A stretch of 6,035 nucleotides of DNA, from contig BEIM01000233.1 of assembly GCA_002898995.1 (NCBI GenBank), forward strand, positions 1 to 6,035, in the 5' to 3' direction. Position numbers and translations under genes: made by a program. The notes beneath the pieces were generated by a model that was not told the DNA's origin, searched no databases, and was given only the letters and a program-made list of their open reading frames with translations. Positions 1 to 4,384 of the stretch are shown piece by piece; within the stretch, counting starts at the first letter, position 1, and every line of letters starts with the position of its first letter. The DNA is from a bacterium HR36. GTDB taxonomy: Bacteria > Planctomycetota > Planctomycetia > Gemmatales > HRBIN36.

Positions 1-457
1 CCTGCTCATTGAGCACACCCGGCTCGTCAATCAACTTGTGGAACCGTTCCCAGGCTTCCAGTTGTGCTGGGGTAGTGGAGAGCGGTAATGCCGGTTCGTA
101 CGCGGGCTGCTCGGAACCGCCAGCACTTTCGCGGTGCGGGTGTCCACGCAGCTTCTTCAGCAAGTCGAGAAAGGCCCAGCGTAGATGCAGCGCCGCCTGC
201 AGCAAAAACTGCCGCCCGTCCGCCAGCAACCCCGCCCTATCGTTCTGCATGCGTTCCCACAGTCGCTTGACCGCTTCCTGGACCACATCGGAACCGCTGA
301 AGACCACTGGTCGGGCAGGTCGCAACGCCCGTCGGGCTATGCTATCCAACCGCTGGAGCAAGTAGTCAAACAGTTCATCCACCGCCCCTCGATCGCCGTC
401 GCGCGCCCTGCGCAATTGCTCCTCCAACCATTCCAACCGCGACTTCTCCTCCGCCAT
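1..457 (-). CDS. ECF-like RNA polymerase sigma factor, N-terminal part (cut by left edge)
   Basis: The minus strand is open from an ATG at 457-455 to the window edge, giving 152 residues with no stop. The start is supported by GGAGAG ending 5 nt before the ATG. Residues 14-50 (RRARDGDRGAVDELFDYLLQ onward, then DSIARRALRPARP) and 53-70 (SGSDVVQEAVKRLWERM) match the layout of sigma-70 region 2 in ECF-like factors, where an acidic loading phrase is followed by the RRALR and DVVQEA-type helices. Residues 80-103 form the following helix (FLLQAALHLRW, LLKKLRG). A low-complexity linker at about 106-130 precedes what should be region 4; its DNA-binding helix-turn-helix lies beyond the edge. Such factors direct core RNA polymerase to stress or cell-surface promoters; the targets here cannot be read. 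It diverges from all other genes in the window. The family call is by eye and fairly sure; the ECF subgroup is not assignable. Confidence 0.8.
   Translation of the reverse strand, partial: MAEEKSRLEWLEEQLRRARDGDRGAVDELFDYLLQRLDSIARRALRPARPVVFSGSDVVQEAVKRLWERMQNDRAGLLADGRQFLLQAALHLRWAFLDLLKKLRGHPHRESAGGSEQPAYEPALPLSTTPAQLEAWERFHKLIDEPGVLNEQ
77..90. repeat. 14-bp inverted repeat arm inside the sigma gene, partner at 455-468
   Basis: GGAGAGCGGTAATG on the plus strand here is the exact reverse complement of CATTACCGCTCTCC at 455-468. The 455-468 arm is the ribosome binding site plus start codon of the minus-strand sigma gene, and this arm lies in its codons 123-127. In the sigma mRNA the two segments are therefore perfectly complementary over 14 nt, with three more pairs (CGG with CCG) after one mismatch. 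Pairing would cover both the Shine-Dalgarno sequence and the AUG. Confidence 0.6.
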
Positions 458-468
458 TACCGCTCTCC
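455..468 (-). promoter_or_regulatory. Ribosome binding site and start codon of the sigma gene, self-complementary to 77-90
   Basis: Read on the minus strand this is GGAGAGCGGTAATG, with GGAGAG as the Shine-Dalgarno sequence, a 5-nt spacer and the ATG. It fixes the start of the sigma gene. The whole segment is complementary to a site about 365 nt further into the same transcript. That would allow the start region to be masked by long-range RNA pairing; the masking is an inference. Confidence 0.55.
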
Positions 469-677
469 GTTGTTGCTACATGCACTCCCTTCACCAAGAA
501 GCTTGTAGCACCTTCCTGAACCTCCCTGCCCTCCACTGTTGCGCCTGTACGCAGCCAAAATACCAGACGGCCGCAGCGCCCCCGACTCACCTCCCTCCTC
601 TGTTGCTACCCTGGCCTCGCCTCACTGATGGATCGCACCACTTTACGCCATCCTCCTGCCTTCCGCTCGTGGTTCAT

Positions 678-699
678 GCGTTTCCCTTCACGGAAACGC
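678..699. other. Perfect 8-bp hairpin with 6-nt loop
   Basis: GCGTTTCC (678-685) is followed by the loop CTTCAC and GGAAACGC (692-699), a perfect 8-bp inverted repeat. Neither strand has a run of T after it, so it is not a classical intrinsic terminator. It lies 221 bp upstream of the sigma start codon, on the upstream side of that gene. It could be a structured leader element, a processing site, a protein binding site or a remnant of a mobile repeat. Confidence 0.5.
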
Positions 700-765
700 T
701 GGCAGTGCCTGAGTCGCCTTCACCGCTCTTTGCTTGTGCTCGACGCGCCCGACATCCTGCCCGAA

Positions 766-795
766 CCGTTCCGGCATCTAGCCTATAAACCGGCG
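766..795. repeat. Direct repeat pair A, copy 1 (partner 832-861)
   Basis: A 30-bp segment containing TTCCGGCATCTAGCCT is repeated 66 bp downstream with 27 of 30 positions identical. The two visible differences in the second half are A to G changes (TATAAACC against TGTAAGCC). The core is bounded by CCGGC and GCCGG-like ends, so it is weakly palindromic. It resembles dispersed GC-rich intergenic repeats of planctomycete genomes, but that resemblance is from memory and unchecked. Confidence 0.6.
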
Positions 796-831
796 ACGAG
801 CTACTAAGCGTAGTCTAGGGCAGCTTAGGCA

Positions 832-861
832 CGGTTCCGGCATCTAGCCTGTAAGCCGGCG
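832..861. repeat. Direct repeat pair A, copy 2 (partner 766-795)
   Basis: Second copy of the 30-bp repeat. In this copy the end reads GTAAGCCGGCG and merges into the GC-rich stem-loop at 855-872, which copy 1 does not have. Confidence 0.6.
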
Positions 862-872
862 CCCCCGCCGGC
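855..872. other. GC-rich 7-bp stem-loop
   Basis: GCCGGCG (855-861), a four-base loop of C and CGCCGGC (866-872) make a perfect 7-bp stem. No T-run follows on either strand. It overlaps the end of repeat A copy 2. It may be a decayed repetitive extragenic palindrome rather than a terminator. Confidence 0.45.
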
Positions 873-965
873 CAACCACGCTGGCCTGCCAGCCCGACCA
901 TCTGACGTGCAAGCGATACCCCCCCGACGAGGCGCCGAACGAAGCACGAAGGCCAACGAGCACCA

Positions 966-1001
966 ATGCGAACCGCTGGTGCGCGAGCGATACCTTCGCG
1001 A
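966..1001. repeat. Direct repeat pair B, copy 1 (partner 1041-1077)
   Basis: A 36-bp segment beginning ATGCGAACC and ending ATACCTTCGCGA recurs 75 bp downstream with two substitutions and one single-base indel. A hairpin (GCACCA at 960-965 with TGGTGC at 977-982) overlaps this copy only. A weaker echo, GCAAGCGATACC, lies near 909-920. Confidence 0.65.
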
Positions 1002-1040
1002 CCCCTAACTGCTACACCGCACCACGCACCTCACTGGCCG

Positions 1041-1077
1041 ATGCGAACCTCTGGTGCCCGAGCGCATACCTTCGCGA
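1041..1077. repeat. Direct repeat pair B, copy 2 (partner 966-1001)
   Basis: Second copy, 37 bp, with one extra C in GAGCGCATACC compared with copy 1. The single-base indel rules out conserved coding of this segment and fits non-coding repeat drift. Confidence 0.65.
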
Positions 1078-1274
1078 TGGCATCAAGTCCAACGCCCCCC
1101 GGACCTCTCTGCTGCCACACCCGGCAATCGCTCCGCATTGGCATGGCGTAATGGCCACATCGAAGCCACGGCAGCCTTGACTGACAGGACACTTAGTTTC
1201 TGAAAATCACCCGCCAGCGTCGGCGATTCGTGAACAGCCACTGCAGCGGCCCGGTCATCACCACTTCGGGACAT

Positions 1275-1299
1275 ACACGCCCGTTAGCGACAAACCACC
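1275..1299. repeat. Direct repeat pair C, copy 1 (partner 1339-1363)
   Basis: A 25-bp segment, ACACGC followed by GCGACAAACCACC, matches a segment 64 bp downstream at 21 of 25 positions. It is the weakest of the five pairs after pair E. Confidence 0.4.
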
Positions 1300-1338
1300 T
1301 CGGCTCTGGATATAAACTTCCGCCCTGGTCTCCGTCGC

Positions 1339-1363
1339 ACACGCGTGTTTGCGATAAACCACC
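1339..1363. repeat. Direct repeat pair C, copy 2 (partner 1275-1299)
   Basis: Second copy, reading GCGATAAACCACC at its better conserved end. Confidence 0.4.
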
Positions 1364-1447
1364 ACACACGTTTGATGGCGTGCTGGACCAAGCCCTGGCG
1401 TTGCCTGGCTTGCCACTTATTCGGTTCCGCCAAACTCACGCGACCGA

Positions 1448-1499
1448 CGCAAATGGCCGCGGCCACGAGGTGGGCGAGAGTATAGAGCTGCCATTTGCG
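1448..1499. other. 10-bp inverted repeat with 32-nt loop
   Basis: CGCAAATGGC (1448-1457) and GCCATTTGCG (1490-1499) are exact reverse complements. The right arm lies inside repeat D copy 1. In copy 2 the equivalent arm has changed (GCCATTTATG), so the inverted relationship exists for one copy only. It may be a coincidental dyad or a structured RNA remnant. Confidence 0.4.
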
Positions 1500-1508
1500 C
1501 ACGTCCAC
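1480..1508. repeat. Direct repeat pair D, copy 1 (partner 1545-1573)
   Basis: A 29-bp segment with the core GCCATTTGCGCACGTCCAC recurs 65 bp downstream at 25 of 29 positions. All four differences are transitions. Confidence 0.6.
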
Positions 1509-1544
1509 ATGTTCGGCCCTTGCACGTGACGTTGTTTTCCGCTG

Positions 1545-1573
1545 GTATGGAGTTGCCATTTATGCACGTCCAC
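1545..1573. repeat. Direct repeat pair D, copy 2 (partner 1480-1508)
   Basis: Second copy, core GCCATTTATGCACGTCCAC. A third distant echo of the same words (ATGCCATTC, ACGTCC) is seen at about 1661-1683, which links this pair to pair E. Confidence 0.6.
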
Positions 1574-1603
1574 GCAGGCATATCACCGCTAAGCCAAGTC
1601 AGG

Positions 1604-1640
1604 ACGTCCGTGGCTGTCATGACGTGATCTCCTTGTATCT
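1604..1640. repeat. Direct repeat pair E, copy 1 (partner 1677-1713)
   Basis: ACGTCCGTGG (1604-1613) and CCTTGTATCT (1631-1640) both recur 73 bp downstream in the same order and at the same spacing, while the bases between them have diverged. This looks like an older copy of the same kind of duplication. Confidence 0.45.
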
Positions 1641-1676
1641 TCTCTACGGGAGCCCAGAGATATGCCATTCCTATTA

Positions 1677-1713
1677 ACGTCCGTGGCCATCGTAGTGCGC
1701 CGGCCTTGTATCT
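1677..1713. repeat. Direct repeat pair E, copy 2 (partner 1604-1640)
   Basis: Second copy: ACGTCCGTGG at 1677-1686 and CCTTGTATCT at 1704-1713. Only the two 10-bp blocks are conserved. Confidence 0.45.
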
Positions 1714-1960
1714 CGGAGCTTCTGGGAGTCAAAAATTAGATAACTCCTTCCCGAAAAACCACTTGGAGGACATCCCCGAGTTATTATTCCCGCCGGAAAA
1801 AGTGGGGATAAGTCAGCGGCCTGTATGGATTAGTAACCTCCGCGTTATAACTGAGCGTCCCTCGCGCCTGTAGAATAGGAGGAACAACCGACGCAAGATC
1901 TTGTGGCCTATCGTGCGAGGAGTGAAGCGCCCAACCCCATTGAAGCTTTATACCGCTAAG

Positions 1961-1968
1961 AAAGGAGA
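1961..1968 (+). promoter_or_regulatory. Strong ribosome binding site of the exported-protein gene
   Basis: AAAGGAGA lies 5 nt before the ATG at 1974. This is close to the ideal Shine-Dalgarno sequence and spacing and fixes the start of the 312-residue protein. Confidence 0.8.
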
Positions 1969-1973
1969 CCACC

Positions 1974-2912
1974 ATGCTCTGCTCGGCACAGCGCAATTTT
2001 GGGCGTCGCGCCATCGGGGCGACCCTTGGGCTGTGGTTTGCTCTTGGCTCCATGCTCCTAGCGCAACCAGAGCCCAAACATAAGGAGCCGATTCGTGTTA
2101 AGGCCAAACCTTCTGAGCCAGGTTCGTACTACGGTCCTCACTCCGGGAAGTGCTTGATAACCATCCGGGGCGCCGACGGTAAGGTGCAAGAGGTTGTCGA
2201 TATCAACCTCAAGGACCAGCTGCAAGTATTTTGGAATCTGTCTCGGCCTAAAGCCCAGGAGGACATCTCGAAACATAAACTGCTAAGCAGTCCCGACTAT
2301 TATAACAAGAAGGTAACGGTGGCGGCGGCGGACAAGAGGGCATCGTTACATCTTGGAGTGACTCCTTCGGCAAACCAAGTAGCCCTCTCCTATCTGGTCA
2401 TGGGCCACGAGGTTTCGTTTAAGAAGAAAAACCGAATCTTGGGTGCTGATCCGCTGGCGCCGGATTCAGCGGTCACCATCCGTTTCGATCTGGAACTCAT
2501 CGCCGTATTCAAGACCAGCGGTCCGCCTTCCGGACCTTTGGTCCTTGACAATGCCGAAGTGAAAGTACGCGGCGTCAGAGTATCAGTGGATGGCAATTGG
2601 GTCCATGACGTGGGCGAGTACGTTATCGAGCGCTTTCGCAAAACTGACTTCGAAGCCATGATAGAGCGGAGCTTCACAGGTGCCGCCGTAGATGTCAAAG
2701 ACTTACTCGGCAGCGGATTGCAGGTTATCAACAGCAAACTTACTGGCTACACGCACCGTAAAGGTTATTTTTTACAGTCGCCTAAATACGACAAGTCCAC
2801 CGGAGCTTTAGTGCTGGAGTTGGTGGAACCCCGGAAGATAGACCCAAACCTGACGAAGCCGCGGATTCCTCCTAAAACCATTGACAAATCTAAGCTTCCG
2901 ATTGACCGGTGA
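1974..2912 (+). CDS. Exported protein of unknown function, 312 aa
   Basis: This is an intact gene with an ATG start and an excellent Shine-Dalgarno sequence. The N-terminus is a typical export signal: a basic stretch ending in RR (residues 11-12), a hydrophobic core (about 13-29) and a likely signal peptidase I site after LLA (residue 30), directly followed by QPEPK. There is no lipobox cysteine, so it should be a soluble periplasmic or secreted protein rather than a lipoprotein. The RR pair resembles a Tat motif only weakly; Sec export is likelier. The mature part is charged and beta-rich in appearance, with no further membrane segment, and a Lys/Pro-rich tail from about residue 285. Residues 52-65 (YYGPHSGKCLITIRG) hold the only mature cysteine, C60. 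I do not recognise the family. Its neighbours are repeat-laden DNA upstream and the Hint/Dam pseudogene downstream, and neither suggests a function. Confidence 0.85.
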   Translation: MLCSAQRNFGRRAIGATLGLWFALGSMLLAQPEPKHKEPIRVKAKPSEPGSYYGPHSGKCLITIRGADGKVQEVVDINLKDQLQVFWNLSRPKAQEDISKHKLLSSPDYYNKKVTVAAADKRASLHLGVTPSANQVALSYLVMGHEVSFKKKNRILGADPLAPDSAVTIRFDLELIAVFKTSGPPSGPLVLDNAEVKVRGVRVSVDGNWVHDVGEYVIERFRKTDFEAMIERSFTGAAVDVKDLLGSGLQVINSKLTGYTHRKGYFLQSPKYDKSTGALVLELVEPRKIDPNLTKPRIPPKTIDKSKLPIDR

Positions 2913-2963
2913 GCCCCGTCCCCAGTCCATGGAAGCAACTGGAACTCCGTAACGAGTACCCTC

Positions 2964-3008
2964 GGCTTGGCACTGCTCTAAACCTCCTAAGACCGTGAGA
3001 GCCAAGCC
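2964..3008. terminator. Weak candidate terminator or inverted repeat after the exported-protein gene
   Basis: GGCTTGGC (2964-2971) and GCCAAGCC (3001-3008) are exact reverse complements separated by 29 nt, starting 51 bp after the stop codon of the exported-protein gene. No U-run follows, and the loop is long. The position fits a transcript end; the structure alone does not prove one. Confidence 0.25.
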
Positions 3009-3042
3009 ATCTAATGCAAGTAACGGAGACTACGGCTGATAA

Positions 3043-3429
3043 GTTACCTGCAACCGTGGCACCTATGACGCTATGCAGATCGTTCAAATTGGCGTTGGTC
3101 TACATAATGGTGTGCAGGACTTAGTCAATGGAAATTACAGCGGGGCGTTACTCAATCTGGCCAACGCAGGGCTAAGTATCTATCAGCTTAGCAAGGCGTG
3201 TTTTGCGGCGGGAACGAAGTTGCTGACCCCGGATGGCCCCAAACCGATTGAGCAATTCGAGCTCGGGGATAAGATCCTCACCCGACTGGAGTGGGACCCG
3301 ACTGCTCCCACGGTGGTGAGCGAGGTGGAGGCGAAGTTCGAGAGCATCGCCCGCATGTATCATCTGCACTTGGAGAGCGGGGCGGTCATACGCACGACGG
3401 GGGAGCATTCGTTTTACTTGGTTGGTTGG
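3043..3429 (+). pseudogene. Hint (Hedgehog/intein) domain fragment of a secreted RHS-like or polymorphic-toxin-like protein
   Basis: The reading frame is open from 3043, just after in-frame stops at 3037 and 3040. It reads through a Gly/Asn-rich lead-in (GVGLHNGVQDLVNGNYSGAL) into a Hint domain. CFAAGTKLLTPDG starts at the splice-type Cys (codon 3199-3201), and KPIEQFELGDKILTR is the usual next strand. The TTGEH at 3394-3408 is the TxxH block B motif, followed by SFYLVGWGWL. Hint domains of this type autoprocess large secreted toxins or RHS proteins. Here the usual upstream body is missing, and no Shine-Dalgarno sequence precedes the only ATG (3073). The C-terminal Hint block, normally ending in HTYFVG and a terminal HN, is also absent. 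At about 3420-3440 the frame runs into a Dam-like methyltransferase sequence. I read it as a remnant. The Hint identity is sure; the pseudogene status is very likely. Confidence 0.8.
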
Positions 3430-4213
3430 GGATGGCTGGCTGAGGTCTTGTTGCAGTATTGAGCCGCTAAGTTCGGTACTTAGCACGAACCATTCGAGGG
3501 CCGCGGGCACTTTTCTGTCGGCAGAACCGCAAGTGGTTGATTTGACGAGCCGCCCTCTTTCGTGGCAATCGTGAGCTCGGAAACACCTGCTTCGCAGTGG
3601 GTGACCACACCGTAGATGTCATTCATATCCTGACGGCGTATCTCTATCGGCGGAAGATTTATTAGGAGCTGCGGGATAATGACCACACCACACCGACTTT
3701 GCCGAAGCATGTCTCAGGTATGATTTACCTAAACGAGACGGAGAACCATGGGTTGTCCCGCTTCAACCAGCAGGGGCAGTTCAACGTTGCCGTTGGTCGC
3801 CCTAGGATCCATAATATATGGGCGAAGAAAACCTTCTGGCCGTCTCGCGGGCCTTGCAGAATGTGGAAATCTGCTGTGGGCCGTTTGAGCGCATCCTGGA
3901 ACGCGTCCGAGCGCAGGATTGGGTCTATTTCGACCCGCCCTACGTGCCGGTTTCGCCGACGGCAAATTTTACCGCTTACCACGTTGAGCGTTTCGGCATT
4001 GCCGAGCAAACAAAACTACGCGACTTGTGCCTGCAGCTTTCCGAGCGGAATGTTCTGCTGATGGTCTCCAACTCGGATACGCCATTGGTGCGGCAGCTGT
4101 ATGGGCGGTGGCCTTTCCAGATCGAAACAGTTGCCGCCAGGCGAGCCATCAATTGCCACAGCAACAAACGCGGCCAGGTGAACGAACTTCTCATCACCAA
4201 CTACGGTCAGTAA
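3430..4213 (+). pseudogene. Dam-type DNA adenine N6-methyltransferase (D12 class), nearly full length but broken
   Basis: The protein can be followed across three frames. Frame 1 (3430-3537) gives WLAEVLLQY, a TGA (3460-3462), AAKFGT, a TAG (3481-3483) and then HEPFEGRGHF, the AdoMet motif I region normally written EPFxGGGAxFF. Frame 0 (about 3546-3815) gives NRELGNTCFAVGDHTVDVI, KIY, a TAG (3663-3665), ELRDND, MIYLNETENHGLSRFN and GQFNVAVGR. Frame 2 (3818-4213) gives MGEENLLAVSRALQNVEI, the catalytic DPPY (3932-3943), SNSDTPLVRQLY and KRGQVNELLITNY, and ends at TAA. Both frame changes fit single-base losses, and two of the three nonsense codons sit where the family has Tyr. About 260 codons in total is normal for Dam-like enzymes, which methylate adenine in short sites such as GATC. 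The last open segment keeps DPPY but lacks motif I, so an active product is unlikely. Confidence 0.85.
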
Positions 4214-4348
4214 CCATCCGGCCAATTGTGTTAGGCGAAGGAAATTTGTCACTTCGGCCCGTCTGCTCTCGTTTTTAACGGTGAGCAACATCCAGGTATA
4301 GCTGCGGCTACGGTGAATCCGCGCGGGGCGGCGGGAAGTCGGCCCGTA

Positions 4349-4360
4349 GCGTGATCACGC
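4349..4360. promoter_or_regulatory. Perfect 12-bp palindrome, candidate operator for the Cas10-like operon
   Basis: GCGTGATCACGC is a perfect palindrome ending 24 bp before the GTG start of the Cas10-like gene and 11 bp before its ribosome binding site. Its position fits an operator for a dimeric regulator acting near the transcription start. Its centre is GATC, so it would also be a Dam-methylatable site. No convincing minus-35/minus-10 pair was found in 4214-4348, so the promoter itself is not called. Confidence 0.4.
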
Positions 4361-4371
4361 GCGGCATTGAC

Positions 4372-4377
4372 GGAGGA
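4372..4377 (+). promoter_or_regulatory. Ribosome binding site that fixes the Cas10-like gene start at GTG 4385
   Basis: GGAGGA is followed by 7 nt and then GTG at 4385-4387. A longer reading frame could begin at TTG 4367, but that start would put this Shine-Dalgarno sequence inside the coding region. The GTG start is therefore preferred. Confidence 0.75.
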
Positions 4378-4384
4378 ACTCGTC

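Larger units (their letters stand above)
458..1973. other. 1.5-kb region without a convincing gene, rich in degenerate paired repeats
   Basis: All reading frames here are short, lack a good ribosome binding site, or have compositionally odd translations rich in Pro, His, Arg and Ser with no recognisable domain, so I call no gene. From about 480 to 760 the plus strand is noticeably pyrimidine-rich. From 766 to about 1730 there are five successive pairs of imperfect direct repeats, listed separately, each spaced 64-75 bp. The last 240 bp (1730-1973) are more A/T-rich and lead into the exported-protein gene. A TAGAAT hexamer at 1871-1876 could be a minus-10 element, but no good minus-35 lies 16-18 bp upstream, so I do not call a promoter. 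Confidence 0.6.

Noticed and set aside
88..270. Plus-strand reading frame with GGAGAG placed before an ATG at 88
   Set aside because: It is antisense to the well-supported sigma gene. The apparent Shine-Dalgarno sequence and ATG come from the inverted-repeat copy of the sigma start region, and the translation is compositionally random.
766..1713. CRISPR array
   Set aside because: Spacings of 64-75 bp fit, but each repeat occurs only twice, copies are imperfect, and the five repeats are unrelated to one another. A real array has many near-identical repeats.
1871..1882. TAGAAT minus-10 element, or AGGAGG as a ribosome binding site of a small gene
   Set aside because: There is no suitable minus-35 at 16-18 bp, and no start codon at a proper distance after AGGAGG opens a meaningful frame.
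3546..3662. C-terminal block of the Hint domain, because CFAVGDHTV resembles the HTYFVG ending of such domains
   Set aside because: The surrounding words (NRELGN before it, VDVIHILTAYLY and ELRDND after it) fit the Dam-type methyltransferase N-terminal half much better.
3480..3710. Minus-strand reading frame of 76 codons
   Set aside because: It is a shadow of the Dam-type pseudogene, whose motifs are clear on the plus strand. It has no recognisable domain.
3818..4213. A functional short DNA methyltransferase of 131 residues
   Set aside because: It keeps DPPY and the C-terminal region, but the AdoMet-binding motif I and the rest of the N-terminal half lie upstream in other frames. No good ribosome binding site precedes the ATG at 3818.
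4246..4278. Promoter with TTGTCA as minus-35 and TTTTAA as minus-10
   Set aside because: The spacer is 21 bp, too long for a standard sigma-70 promoter, and the minus-10 match is poor.
4367..4384. Six-residue N-terminal extension of the Cas10-like protein from a TTG start
   Set aside because: The extension would contain the GGAGGA Shine-Dalgarno sequence that is correctly spaced for the GTG at 4385.
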